DNA of 64,000 bases from Marmoricola sp. OAE513 (GCF_040546585.1 NZ_JBEPOC010000001.1:1860001-1924000), one strand, 5' to 3'; counted from the stretch's first letter, positions 10,301 to 17,980 are shown. Notes: a model not told the origin generated them from the sequence alone. Translations and numbers: made by a program.

Positions 10301-10689
10301 GAGGCAGCGGCCCGGAGCTTCTTCTTCCTGGGGGCGTACGCGCGGTAGGCGTAGGTGCCGGCCGAGCCGGGCTGGGTGAGCGTGACCTTGTAGGCGCCAC
10401 CGCTGGTGGTCGTCCTCGTCGACTTGATGCCGACCCAGGTCGACCCGATCCGGCGCTGCAGCGTGATCGTGCTTCCCTTCGGAGACTTGCTGAGCCTGCC
10501 GGAGAACGTGACCGCGCCCTTGACCAGGGTCGTCGACGCGGACTGGCTGATGCTCACCGACCGCGAGATGGTCGCCTTCCTGGTCTTGGCGGACGCCGGG
10601 GCACCGAGGCCCGTCGCCAGGAAGCCGGTCGTCAGCAGCAGACCTGCGACGACCAGGGCGGTCAGGCGGAACGGGTGCGGGAGGTGCAT
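4351..10689 (-). CDS. Giant secreted protein with two N-terminal Ig-like domains and 22 putative-Ig (He_PIG-type) repeats
   Basis: A 2112-residue protein. Residues 1-34 form a signal peptide (ALVVAGLLLTTGFLATGLGA, cleavage near ASA). Residues about 40-190 are two Ig-like domains that recur in both downstream paralogues. The rest is about 22 tandem units of about 87 residues, each with a GTWTASPLPAGLSLN-type strand, STGVISGTPT, and a closing KTLTLVV strand. This resembles Pfam He_PIG. There is no LPXTG motif, no C-terminal helix and no catalytic domain; the protein ends in NVSLTIDPA. Function is unknown; a surface, matrix or adhesin role is inferred. The ATG at 10689 has GAGG 5 nt upstream and a TAGCCT -10-like box at 10730-10725. 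Confidence 0.9.
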   Translation of the reverse strand: MHLPHPFRLTALVVAGLLLTTGFLATGLGAPASAKTRKATISRSVSISQSASTTLVKGAVTFSGRLSKSPKGSTITLQRRIGSTWVGIKSTRTTTSGGAYKVTLTQPGSAGTYAYRAYAPRKKKLRAAASRTVSVRALNRTTVTLVANPTLIPAGSSTTLTGTVKPFVRNTLVAVQKNFNGTWTNITTTALAADGTFNKVVAVGPTTPIRISVPNAGNNAAAVSPTVTVSTTPVVATQTLPTATRTVPYSARLTTIDGYTGTWTASPLPAGLSLNPSTGVISGTPTTVQFTATEVQFTRTSNGDTSPPKTVGITVNQAPAPVITTNALASGNRTRPYSVTLTAQGNPPGTWTAAPLPDGLSLEASTGKITGSPTTIGDTDVTVNFTQTSTGVAAVPHTMKLHVDEAPAPVVTTSTLPSAKRLSPYSVTLAATVTGTAGGTWAASPLPPGLSVDSGTGVVSGTPTTVGTTNVVLTFTQTSTGVSASRTVPLQVVQADPPVISTTSLPSGKRLTQYSFTPSVTGNPAGSWGATGLPSGLSIDAGSGEILGTPTVLFDGTVTLTFTQASTGVTGTKALALKILQADPPVIATSSLPTATVGSAYTTTLTATGNPAGTWSTSTLPAGLSLNTSTGVISGTPTTSGATSVQIGFKQSSTNVDAAVKTITLTVLPGIEQTSLLPGSAGANYSLDLKALDNNQTGTWTAAPLPAGLALNKDTGVISGTPTTAGTTNVAIAFKKTSSGLTSATKTLPLVIRAVIGTGTLPDATVGAAYSVTLAANGGSNGTWTAAPLPAGLSLNAGTGVISGTPTAAGTTNVVIGLNRGGVDSATKTLALAVKPIITTTSLPGASDGVAYSVTLAATGGAGTWTAAPLPDGLNLDASTGVISGTPTEAGKNNVVIGFTSDGVAASTKNLPLDVKPVITTTSLSEGAVGASYSVTLGATGTGTWTASPLPAGLTLNETTGAITGAPTDAGTTNVVIGFTRNNVAATTKTLALVVRPVISTSSLPAGTRVSPYSVTLGVAAGGAGTWTASPLPDGLTLNPSTGAITGTPTTVGSTNVVIGFTRNGVAAAGKTLALVVNEAAKPVISTTSLPNGTRVSAYSFKLLVTGNPAGTWTASPLPDGLNLDESTGVISGTPTTVQSVDVVIGFTQTSTGLAATSKTLTLQVVQAAAPVISTGSLPSGSVNVSGYSTTLTATGNPAGTWTASPLPAGLSLNAGTGAITGTPTASGTTAVQIGFTQTSTGVAATPKTLNLLVNAAITTSTLPDATRTLSYSTQAAAVGTPAGTWAADNLPAGLSISAGGLITGTPTTVGTTNNVALKFTQSGNGGAPQVTRTVAITVLEVAGPSITTTSLTAADVGQSYTSNTPAVTTTGPAAGTWSATGLPNGVSVAGSTGVLSGTPTASGTYTVALKFTQTSSGLSHTKNLSLVVNAAISTSTLPSGTRTIAYPSTQVAAVGTPAGTWAADNLPDGLSISNAGVISGTPTTVQTKTVTLKFTQTANGGAPQVTRNVSLQVVEAAEPVISTNALPAGTVNTSGYSVTLTATGNPAGTWTASPLPAGLSLNQSTGAITGTPTASGTTAVVVGFTQTSTGLSADTKTLNLVVNAAISTAALPDATRTLSYNTQAAAVGTPAGTWAADNLPAGLSISNGGAITGTPSAVGTSNDVVLKFTQTANGGAPQVTRTVSITVNEAPAPVITTSTLDPGTVGTAYSFTLTATGNPAGTWSATPLPDGLNLNTSTGAITGTPTTAGSTNVVINFTQTSTGLSATQKTLVLAVKPVVTSTSLDTGTVGSAYSDSLTANGGTGGTWTATPRPAGIAINASTGELSGTPTAAGTTNVVVAYTVNGQTSAGKTIALAVKPTVTTASLAPAATGTAYSVTLAAAGGTGGTWTATPRPAGISIDASTGELSGTPTAAGSTNVAITYTVNGQTSATKTLTLAVKPVITTASLPHATRTEAYSFTLDGTQNGTWTASPLPDGLSLNASTGAITGTPTTVGSTNVVIGYTVNGQTAAGKTIALVVDEADAPVITTSTLPNGQVGVGYDQTVHAQGDPVGKWTATSGLPAGLDIDEDTGEITGTPTSQGTATVTLRFTQTSTGLAATPKNVSLTIDPA
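4360..9990 (-). repeat. Tandem array of 22 about 260-bp Ig-repeat units
   Basis: Coding DNA repeats inside the giant protein gene. I counted 22 GTW...LP.GL...G.(I/L)(S/T)GTPT cores in the translation. Units are not uniform. Three alternate units (centred near 6840, 6310 and 5770) share the variant AVGTPAGTWAADNLP, and each is preceded by a canonical unit. This suggests duplication of a two-unit block of about 520 bp. Confidence 0.85.
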
Positions 10690-10744
10690 CGGTGCCTCGA
10701 GAAGTGCGTGGGAGGAAGATCTTCAGGCTAGGTGAGAACGCCCG

Positions 10745-10773
10745 CACGGGGTAGGCGAGATCCCTACCCCGTG
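10745..10773 (-). terminator. Hairpin terminator downstream of the 8-repeat Ig gene
   Basis: Perfect 11-bp stem CACGGGGTAGG/CCTACCCCGTG with a 7-nt loop, 42 bp past the stop of the gene ending at 10815. It has no T-run, which is common for actinobacterial terminators. It separates that gene from the promoter of the giant gene. Confidence 0.7.
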
Positions 10774-10814
10774 GGCGTGGTGGAGCTGTTCAGTTGTGGG
10801 TGCGCGGCTGGTGC

Positions 10815-13634
10815 TCAGGAGACCTTGATGGAGAAGGTCTTCTCCGTGAACAGGTTGGTGCCCGTCTCGGTGAACCGCACGATGTAGGTGAAGTTGCCGG
10901 GCAGCGTGGTCGAGCCGCTGATCCGGCCGTCACTCTTCAGCGTCAGGCCCAGGGCGGGGTTGCTGCCCGGTCGCAGGGTCCAGGTGCCGGTCGGGGCCGG
11001 AGCAACCTCCAGCTGGTAGGAGTACCCCTGCAGCGGGGTCCCGTGCGGCAGGGTCGAGGGGCTGGTGATGATCGGCGCCGACTGGACGACGTGCAGCACC
11101 AGCGTCTTCGACGCCGCGGCCTGACCGGAGTTGGTCTGGACGAAGTCGAACTTGATGTTCGTGTCGCCCGCCAGACGCGGCGTTCCGGACAGCTCCCCGG
11201 TCGCGGTGTTGAAGGTCATCCCGGCCGGCAGCGGCGATGCCGTCCAGGTACCCGCCGGGTTCCCGGCGACCGTGAGGGTCGTCGAGTAGGCGTGGTACCG
11301 CAGCGCGTCCGGGAGGACGGTCGTGGTGATGACCGGTGCGACGGCCTGCTTCACCGTGAGGACCAGGACCTTCGGCGTTGCCGAGAGCCCGCTGCTGGTC
11401 TGGGTGAAGCCGAGGGTGACCTCGTGGTTGCCCACCTGGTCGGCAGCGGTCACCGTGCCGGTGATCTTGCCGGTGGCCGGGTTGAGCACCAGGCCGCCCG
11501 GGAGACCGGTGGCCGTCCACGTGCCCGCGACGTTCCCCTGCGAGGTGAGCGTGAACTCGTAGGGCAGGTACCGGGTCGCGTCGGGCAGCGCACCGGTCGC
11601 GATCACCGGGGCAGCCACCTGGTTGACGTGCAGCGTCAGCGTCTTGCTGATCGCGGCGACACCGGTGCTGGTCTGGGTGAACCCGATGACGACCTGCGTG
11701 TCCCCGGCGGCGGTCGGCGTACCGGAGATGACACCCGTGGTCGGGTTCAGCTCCAGGCCGGCCGGCAGCGGTGCTGCCGTCCAGGTACCGCCCGCCGCAG
11801 CGTTCGGGTTCTGGGTCGCCGTGAGCTGGAAGTTGTACGGCGAGAACCGGTCGGCGGGCGTCAGCACCGTGGTCGCGATGACCGGTGCCGCTGCCTGGTT
11901 GACCTTGAGGTTCAGCACCTTCGGCGTGGCCGCCAGACCGTTGCTGGTCTGGGTGAACCCGATGGTGACGGGGTTGTCACCCAGGTTGGCGGTCCCGGTG
12001 ATGGTCCCGGTGATCTTGCCGGTGGACGCCTCCAGCGACAGGCCGGCCGGGAGGCCGTCCGCCGTCCAGGTGCCCGCCGGGGCACCCTGGGCCGCCAGGG
12101 TGAAGTCGTAGGACACGAACCGGGTGGCCTCGGGCAGGGACGCCGTGCTGATCACCGGGTTCGCGCCCGGGTCGATCTGCAGCAGCAGCGTCTTGCTGGT
12201 CGCGGCCACACCCGTGCTGGTCTGGGTGAAGCCGATGACGACCTGCTTGTCGACCGCGGTCGGCTCCGGGGTGCCGGAGATGACGCCGGTCGCGGCGTTG
12301 AGTGTCAGGCCGTCAGGCAGCGGTGCTGCGGTCCAGGTGCCGACGGCCGGGGTGTTGCCACCGGCCTGGCTCGCGGTCAGCTGGAAGCTGTACGGCGCAC
12401 CCTTGGTACCCGGGTCGAGCGCCGTCGTGGTGATGGTCGGCTTCGCCGCCTCACCCACGGTCAGGGCGATCGTCTTCGGCGTCGCGGAGAGGCCGGTGTT
12501 GGTCTGGGTGAACCCGACCATGACCTGCTTGGTCTCGGCGACGGTCGGCGTACCGGAGATGGTGCCGGTGGCGGCGTCCAGAGCAAGGCCGGACGGGAGC
12601 GGCGAGGCCGTCCAGGTGCCGGTGGCGCCGTTGGCGGCCAGCGTGGTCGAGTACGGCGTCCCGACGGTGCCGTTGGGCAGCGTCGTCGTGCTGATCGTGG
12701 GCGCCACCGCCTGGTTGACGCGCAGGGTCAGCGTCTTGGTCGCGGCGTTCAGACCGGTGCTGGTCTGCTTGAACCCGATGACGACGTTGGTGTCACCGAT
12801 GGTCGTCGGCGAGCCGGAGATGACGCCGGTGGTCGCGTTGAGGGTGAGGCCGGCAGGGAGCGGCGCGGCCGTCCAGGTGCCGACCGAGCCGGCGTACGAG
12901 CTGAGCTTGAAGGAGTAGCTGCCCAGCCGGGTGGCGGCAGTGAGGCTCGAGGTCGTGATCAGCGGCTTCGCGGTGACCGAGCGCTCGTTGGACAGGACCG
13001 GGGCGTTGCTGCCGGCGCGCGGCACCGAGGCCCGGTAGATCGTGGAGGTCACCGGGACGATGCCCTTGCTGAACGTGCCGTTGGCCGTGACCGAGGTGGT
13101 GCCGACCGTCGTCCAGGAGGAGCCGACCTTCTTCTGCAGGGTGACGACGGTGCCCTTGGCGAACGGGAAGACCGTTCCGGCCAGGGTCGTCGTGCTCCCC
13201 GCGGTGGTCGAGGCAGGCGTGGCGGAGAGCGAGGCGTACGTGCGGCGCAGGGCCGCGACCGAGACGGACTTCGAGGTGGCGGCCTTCAGGCTGCCCTTCT
13301 TCTTCACCGAGGCGCGGTAGGAGTAGGTGGCGATCGACTTCGGGCGGGTGAGCCGGACGGCGTAGCTGCCGGCGGAGCTGACCGTCCTGGTCGAGCCGGC
13401 CGTGACCCACTTCTTCCCGGACTTGCGCTGGATCGTCACCTTGGTGCCCTTGGGGGACTTGGTGACCTTGCCCGAGAACGTCACCGACGTGCCGACCGGG
13501 GCGACGGCCGGCGAGGCCGCGATGCTCACGCTGCGCTTGGTCGCGGCGGACGCCGCTGACTGCAGCCCGGTGACGATCAGGAAGGCGGCGACGAGCGCAG
13601 CGACGATGCGGAAAGCGTTGATTCTCGAGAACAT
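10815..13634 (-). CDS. Secreted protein with two N-terminal Ig-like domains and 8 He_PIG-type repeats
   Basis: A 939-residue paralogue of the giant protein. The signal peptide is MFSRINAFRIVAALVAAFLI... with cleavage near ASAATK. It continues with the shared two-domain N-terminus (TKSPKGTKVTIQRKSGKKW and GTVFPFAKGTVVTLQKK), then eight putative-Ig units. The last unit is divergent (GTWTLRPGSNPALGLTLKS) and the protein ends FTEKTFSIKVS, with no sorting signal or membrane anchor. I chose the ATG at 13634 over one 25 codons upstream because the signal peptide begins there and GAGG lies 6 nt before it. It is on the same strand as its neighbours but bounded by hairpins on both sides, so it is probably its own transcript. 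Function is unknown. Confidence 0.88.
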   Translation of the reverse strand: MFSRINAFRIVAALVAAFLIVTGLQSAASAATKRSVSIAASPAVAPVGTSVTFSGKVTKSPKGTKVTIQRKSGKKWVTAGSTRTVSSAGSYAVRLTRPKSIATYSYRASVKKKGSLKAATSKSVSVAALRRTYASLSATPASTTAGSTTTLAGTVFPFAKGTVVTLQKKVGSSWTTVGTTSVTANGTFSKGIVPVTSTIYRASVPRAGSNAPVLSNERSVTAKPLITTSSLTAATRLGSYSFKLSSYAGSVGTWTAAPLPAGLTLNATTGVISGSPTTIGDTNVVIGFKQTSTGLNAATKTLTLRVNQAVAPTISTTTLPNGTVGTPYSTTLAANGATGTWTASPLPSGLALDAATGTISGTPTVAETKQVMVGFTQTNTGLSATPKTIALTVGEAAKPTITTTALDPGTKGAPYSFQLTASQAGGNTPAVGTWTAAPLPDGLTLNAATGVISGTPEPTAVDKQVVIGFTQTSTGVAATSKTLLLQIDPGANPVISTASLPEATRFVSYDFTLAAQGAPAGTWTADGLPAGLSLEASTGKITGTITGTANLGDNPVTIGFTQTSNGLAATPKVLNLKVNQAAAPVIATTVLTPADRFSPYNFQLTATQNPNAAAGGTWTAAPLPAGLELNPTTGVISGTPTAAGDTQVVIGFTQTSTGVAAISKTLTLHVNQVAAPVIATGALPDATRYLPYEFTLTSQGNVAGTWTATGLPGGLVLNPATGKITGTVTAADQVGNHEVTLGFTQTSSGLSATPKVLVLTVKQAVAPVITTTVLPDALRYHAYSTTLTVAGNPAGTWTASPLPAGMTFNTATGELSGTPRLAGDTNIKFDFVQTNSGQAAASKTLVLHVVQSAPIITSPSTLPHGTPLQGYSYQLEVAPAPTGTWTLRPGSNPALGLTLKSDGRISGSTTLPGNFTYIVRFTETGTNLFTEKTFSIKVS

Positions 13635-13746
13635 CAGTTGCCTCTGTACGCGGGAGGGGAAGACGATTTGCCACCCAGCGTAGGCGTTGGGAGGCCTGAA
13701 TGCGGACAAACTGCGTCATCCGCTGGGCAGAGCCGGGAACGCAGAG

Positions 13747-13776
13747 CGGCCCCTGACAGCAGAGCGTCAGGGGCCG
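13747..13776 (-). terminator. Hairpin terminator downstream of the Ig/RCC1 gene
   Basis: Perfect 11-bp stem CGGCCCCTGAC/GTCAGGGGCCG with an 8-nt loop, 20 bp beyond the stop codon at 13796 in the direction of leftward transcription. There is no U-tract. Confidence 0.75.
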
Positions 13777-13795
13777 CCGATGCGTTACGGGTGGA

Positions 13796-16366
13796 TCAGC
13801 CGACGACCTTCGTCGGCACCGCGACCCGGGCCGTGCCCGCGCCGGCGTTCGCCTTGGACTTGTAGTTGCTGCCCCAGACGTAGGTGTCGCCGTTCTCCTG
13901 GGCCGCAGCGGAGTGCGTGGCGCCCGCCGAGACCGAGATCCAGTCGGTGCCCGAGCCGATCTTGGTCGGAACCAGGCGGTTGGTGACGCTGTTGTCGCCG
14001 AGCTGGCTCTCGCCGTTGGCGCCCCAGCACCAGAGCTCACCGGCCGTGTTCGTCGCGCAGGTGTGGCCCTTCCCGGTGGCGAAGGAGACCCAGGTCGTCG
14101 CGGTGCCTACCTTGCGCGGGCTCCGCTCGTCCGTGCTGGTGTCGTTCAGGCTGACGTTGTTGCCGAGCTGCCCGTTGGCGGCCGTGCCCCAGCACCACAG
14201 GGTGCCGTCGACCTGGCGGCCGCAGGCGTGCCCCGGACCGACCTGGACGCCGGTCCAGGCTGCCGTGCCGACCTTGGCCGGAGTCGCCTGCGAGTCGGTG
14301 TTCCCGGTGCCGAGCTGGCCACGCGAGCCCATGCCCCAGCAGAACAGGCCGCCGGTGGCCTTCACCGCGCAGGTCGTGGTGTAGCCGGCCGACACCGACT
14401 CCCAGTCCGAGGCGCTGCCGACCCGGGTCGGCGAGCTGGCGTCGCCGCCGCCGGTGCCGAGCTGGCCGAACGTGTTCTCGCCCCAGCAGTAGAGCTCGCC
14501 GGCGGTGGTGACACCGCAGGTGTGCGTCCAACCGGCCGAGATGCTCTGCCAGTCGCGGCCGCCGGCGACGGCGACCGGCGCGGTCTCCGACCCGTTGGCG
14601 ACCCCGTTCCCGAGCATGCCCTTCTTGTTCGAGCCCCAGCAGTACGCGTCGTCACCCCGCAGCCCGCAGGCGTGGCCCTCGGTCGGCAGGTCGTCGTCGC
14701 TGACGCTGATCGCGGTCCAGTCGGTGGCGGTACCGACCTGCGTGGGCGCGGAGACGCCGGCGGGGTCGACGGTCAGGACGCCGCCGTCCCCGAGCTGGCC
14801 GGCGTCGTCGTACCCCCAGCAGTCGAGCGTGCGGTCCTGGTTGATCCGGCAGGTCGAGCTGCCTCCGGCTTCGACCGCCGCCCTGGTGGCGGGGAACCCG
14901 GTGGCGACCACCTTCCACACGTACGTCGCTGACGCGACCGGCTTGCTCGGCACCGCGTAGGTGATCACGGTGGTGTAGGTCCCAGCGATCGCGCTGGTGC
15001 CGCTGAGGACACCCGTGGCGGCGTCGATGTCGATGCCGACCGGCTTGCCGGACTGGACGTTCCAGACTCCGCCCGGCTCGGAGGCCTTGAGCGTGAACGA
15101 GTAGGCCGCGAACTGCGAGGCGTTGGGCAGGGTCACGGTGCGGATCGACGGCGCCGGCGGCGGGTTGATCGTGAGCGCCAACTGCTTGCCCGGTGCTGCG
15201 AGACCGGTGCTGGTCTGGGTGAAGCCGATGTTCACGTTGGTCGTGCCCGAGGCGGTCGGCGTACCGGAGATGACGCCGGTGCCCGCGTTCAGGGTGAGGC
15301 CCGCCGGCAGGGGCGCGGCCGTCCAGGTACCGCCCGGGTTGCCCTGGGCCGTGAGCGTCGTGGTGTAGCCGACTCCCTGGTCGCCCTCGGGCAGCGAGCT
15401 CGTCGCGATGGTCGGCGGGACGGGGGCGGTGATCGTCAGGTTGATCGCCTTCGAGGCGGTCACCCGGGCCGGCTGGGCGAAGCGGAAGGTGTACGCGGCC
15501 TGCGGGGTCGCGGCTGTCGGCGTACCGGTGATGGCACCGGAGGTGGTGTTCAGGGTGAGCCCGTTCGGCAGCGCCGGGGTCACGCTCCAGGTGCCGGCGG
15601 CCGTGCCGACCTGCTTCACGGTCGCGCTGTACGGCGCTCCCTGCGAGCCGTTGGGCAGCGAGGTCGTGGCGATGACCGGGTTGGCGATCACGGCGGTGCC
15701 GACCGAGACGGCCGACGACTTCAGTCCGACGCGCGGGACGAAGACGCGGTAGACCGAGGTGTCCTTGGTGACTACGGCCTTCGAGTAGGTCCCCTTGCTG
15801 CTCAGCTTGGCGGTGGCGCCGGTGCCCAGCCACTTCCCGTTGACGAACTTCTGGATCACCACGGTGGTGTTCTTGACGAACGGCTTCACGGCGCCGGAGA
15901 CCGTCGAGGTCGCCCCGGCGGTCACGGTGGTGGGGCTGGCCTTGATCGTCGCGGTGACGCCGGTCAGGGCGGCGACCTTGAGGGTCTTGGAGGTGGCGGC
16001 CGACAGGCTGCCCTTCTTCGCGGCCACGGCACGGAACGCGTAGGTGCCGGCCTTGCGCGGCAGGATCACCTTGCCGGCGTACCGGCCTGCGGAGGTGGAG
16101 GTCTTCGCGGTCTTCGCGGCGACCCACTTCGTGCCGACCTTGCGCTGGATCGTGACCTTGGTGCCCTTCGGCGACTTGGTCAACGTGCCGGAGAAGGTCA
16201 CGGTCTTGCCGACCACGGCAGCGCTCGGGCTGGCCTTGATGCTCAGCGAGCGCTTGGTGGCCGCGTCCGCGGGAGCGCTCAGCGCGCCGACCGCCAGCAC
16301 GGCTGCCAGCAGGGCGACCAGGAATCGGAGCGGGGGCTTGACCGGGTTCAGGACTCGGACCGACAC
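13796..16366 (-). CDS. Secreted Ig-repeat protein with a C-terminal seven-bladed RCC1-like propeller
   Basis: An 856-residue protein in three parts: signal peptide (RFLVALLAAVLAVGALSAPA), the same two N-terminal Ig-like domains as the two downstream genes, then three He_PIG-type units, and from about residue 500 seven RCC1-like repeats. Blades read CWGYDDAGQLGDGG, CWGSNKKGMLGNG, CWGENTFGQLGTGG, CWGMGSRGQLGTG, CWGTAANGQLGNN, CWGANGESQLGDN and a last degenerate VWGSNYKSKA. The first six each carry a second Cys 8-11 residues before CWG, suggesting one disulfide per blade outside the cell. Start is GTG 16366, with GAGG 6 nt upstream, matching the spacing in the paralogues; a longer reading frame exists. 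Partner and function are unknown. Confidence 0.88.
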   Translation of the reverse strand: MSVRVLNPVKPPLRFLVALLAAVLAVGALSAPADAATKRSLSIKASPSAAVVGKTVTFSGTLTKSPKGTKVTIQRKVGTKWVAAKTAKTSTSAGRYAGKVILPRKAGTYAFRAVAAKKGSLSAATSKTLKVAALTGVTATIKASPTTVTAGATSTVSGAVKPFVKNTTVVIQKFVNGKWLGTGATAKLSSKGTYSKAVVTKDTSVYRVFVPRVGLKSSAVSVGTAVIANPVIATTSLPNGSQGAPYSATVKQVGTAAGTWSVTPALPNGLTLNTTSGAITGTPTAATPQAAYTFRFAQPARVTASKAINLTITAPVPPTIATSSLPEGDQGVGYTTTLTAQGNPGGTWTAAPLPAGLTLNAGTGVISGTPTASGTTNVNIGFTQTSTGLAAPGKQLALTINPPPAPSIRTVTLPNASQFAAYSFTLKASEPGGVWNVQSGKPVGIDIDAATGVLSGTSAIAGTYTTVITYAVPSKPVASATYVWKVVATGFPATRAAVEAGGSSTCRINQDRTLDCWGYDDAGQLGDGGVLTVDPAGVSAPTQVGTATDWTAISVSDDDLPTEGHACGLRGDDAYCWGSNKKGMLGNGVANGSETAPVAVAGGRDWQSISAGWTHTCGVTTAGELYCWGENTFGQLGTGGGDASSPTRVGSASDWESVSAGYTTTCAVKATGGLFCWGMGSRGQLGTGNTDSQATPAKVGTAAWTGVQVGPGHACGRQVDGTLWCWGTAANGQLGNNVSLNDTSTDERSPRKVGTATTWVSFATGKGHTCATNTAGELWCWGANGESQLGDNSVTNRLVPTKIGSGTDWISVSAGATHSAAAQENGDTYVWGSNYKSKANAGAGTARVAVPTKVVG

Positions 16367-16524
16367 GATGTACCTCGGAGTTGCACTGGGAGGTGGCGTG
16401 GGTCCCCCCGAACCACGTTCCAGGGTAGGTGTGGCGGGAGAGGTTCGTGGGGAAAAGGTCAACTCGCCCTCCCGCTAGCATCGGGGCGTTCCCAGGACCG
16501 CGCACAGCCACCGAGGAGACCCCC
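16367..16524. promoter_or_regulatory. Divergent promoter region between the Ig/RCC1 gene and the SRPBCC gene
   Basis: A leftward -10-like TACCCT lies at 16427-16422, about 56 bp before the GTG of the Ig/RCC1 gene. A rightward TAGCAT lies at 16476-16481, about 44 bp before the SRPBCC ATG. No clear -35 boxes were seen. Confidence 0.35.
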
Positions 16525-17004
16525 ATGCCGCTCACCGACGTCGCGCCGATCTCGGCCAGCATCGACATCGCCGCCCCGCCGTCGCAGGTGTGGGCGCAGG
16601 TCTCGGACCTGCGCAACATGTCCCGGTGGAGCCCGCAGACCGCGAAGTCGATCCCGCGCGGCGGTGAGGGTCTCGGCGCCAGGTTCCTCAACATCAACCG
16701 CAAGGGCCTGCTGGTCTGGCCGACCCAGTCCAAGGTGGTTCGGTTCGACGCCCCGGACGCCGAGGGTCGCGGCGAGATCGCGTGGCGGGTCAAGGAGAAC
16801 TACACGGTCTGGAGCCTGCGTCTGACTCCGAACGCCGACGGGGGCACCACGCTGACCTCGACGCGGGAAGCACCTGAGGGGATCTCCGACGTGTCGGTCC
16901 GGCTCACCAAGGTCGCCTTCGGCGGTGTCCCGAAGTTCACCTCGACGCTCGAGCACGACATGGCCTCGACGCTCGCCCGGATCAAGGCCACGGTCGAGCG
17001 CTGA
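16525..17004 (+). CDS. SRPBCC (START-like) family protein
   Basis: A 159-residue protein of the SRPBCC/polyketide-cyclase-like fold. It has the opening strand SASIDIAAPPSQVWAQVSDL, the RWSPQ turn and a C-terminal long helix (FTSTLEHDMASTLARIKATV) that would close a hydrophobic ligand cavity. The family binds lipids or hydrophobic small molecules; the ligand here cannot be read. The ATG at 16525 has GAGGAG 8 nt upstream and is preferred over an in-frame ATG at 16429, which would add a non-homologous leader. The next gene starts 5 bp after the stop, so the two probably form an operon. Confidence 0.8.
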   Translation: MPLTDVAPISASIDIAAPPSQVWAQVSDLRNMSRWSPQTAKSIPRGGEGLGARFLNINRKGLLVWPTQSKVVRFDAPDAEGRGEIAWRVKENYTVWSLRLTPNADGGTTLTSTREAPEGISDVSVRLTKVAFGGVPKFTSTLEHDMASTLARIKATVER

Positions 17005-17008
17005 GCCG

Positions 17009-17980
17009 GTGACCCACCTCCACGACCGGTTCCCGGGCCTCGCGCTGGAGCACGTCCGGCTCGGCGCCAGCCCGACCCAGGTACGGCGGGTCGAGGGTCT
17101 GGTGCCCGGCGTGGACCTGCTGGTCAAGGACGAAGCCGCATTCGGCGACGGGGCCTGGGCGGGCAACAAGGTCCGCAAGCTGGAGTGGATCATCCCCGAG
17201 GCGCGGCGGCGACGTACGAACACGTTGTTCACGGTCGGCGGGATCGGCACCCACTGGGGACTGGCCTGCGCGCTCTACGGTCGGGAGCACGGGCTGCGCA
17301 CGGTGCTCGGGCTGGTCGACCAACCGGTCGACGACCACGTCCGCCAGCAGCTCGCGCGGCTCGAGGCGTCCGGCGCGCAGCTGCACCGGTTCCCGACGGT
17401 GCGCAAGCTGAAGATGGCCGCACCCTGGTTGATCGCCTCGAACATCCGTCGCGGCAAGGTGCCCTGGTACCTGCCGGCCGGCGGTTCGAACGCGGTCGGG
17501 AGCCTGGGCTACGTCGAGACCGCACTCGAGATCGCTGCCCAGGTCGAGTCCGGGGAGCTGCCGGAACCAGGCGTCGTGGTCACCGCGATCGGGTCGGGCG
17601 GTACGGCGGCGGGGTTGGCGCTGGGCTTCCGGATCGCCGGTCTGCGCACGAAGGTCTTCGGAGTCGTGGTCAACGACTCCTTCCCGCTCGACGCCCCGGT
17701 GATCGCGGCGCTGGCCAACAGGACCGCGGACCTGCTGTGCGACCGCGGCGCCGGCGAGCAGCCGCACCTCGCGGCCAGCGACCTCAGCACCCGCGACGAC
17801 TGGCTCGGCACGACGTACGGCGACCCGACACCCGCCTCGACGGCGATGGTCGAGCGTGCTGCGGGTCTCGGGCTCGAGCTGGAGCCGGTGTACACCGGCA
17901 AGGCGCTGGCGGCGATCGCCGACCTCGCCGGTCAGTGGGACGAGCCGGTGCTCTGGCTCAACACCCACGGCCCGCGCTGA
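17009..17980 (+). CDS. PLP-dependent D-cysteine desulfhydrase / ACC deaminase family enzyme
   Basis: A 323-residue fold-type II PLP enzyme. K54 in AGNKVRKLEW is the expected Schiff-base lysine, and the glycine loop AIGSGGTAAGLALG would hold the PLP phosphate. TVGGIGTHWGLACA and the PAGGSNAVGSLGYVE segment also match the DcyD/AcdS family. Members deaminate or desulfhydrate D-cysteine or related small amino acids; the substrate cannot be settled from sequence alone. The GTG start at 17009 follows the SRPBCC stop by 4 nt. It converges on the membrane gene ending at 17988. Confidence 0.85.
   Translation: MTHLHDRFPGLALEHVRLGASPTQVRRVEGLVPGVDLLVKDEAAFGDGAWAGNKVRKLEWIIPEARRRRTNTLFTVGGIGTHWGLACALYGREHGLRTVLGLVDQPVDDHVRQQLARLEASGAQLHRFPTVRKLKMAAPWLIASNIRRGKVPWYLPAGGSNAVGSLGYVETALEIAAQVESGELPEPGVVVTAIGSGGTAAGLALGFRIAGLRTKVFGVVVNDSFPLDAPVIAALANRTADLLCDRGAGEQPHLAASDLSTRDDWLGTTYGDPTPASTAMVERAAGLGLELEPVYTGKALAAIADLAGQWDEPVLWLNTHGPR

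Noticed and set aside
3791-13559. Very long open frames opposite or out of frame with the Ig-repeat genes (up to 1685 codons) and with their complements
   Set aside because: They are Arg/His/Asp/Gly-rich shadow translations created by high GC and periodic coding repeats; they lack starts with sensible ribosome sites, signal peptides or known domains, and the Ig frames explain the DNA.
4351-16366. Sortase substrates among the Ig-repeat proteins
   Set aside because: None of the three ends in LPXTG-like motif, hydrophobic helix and basic tail; they end in plain beta-strand sequence.
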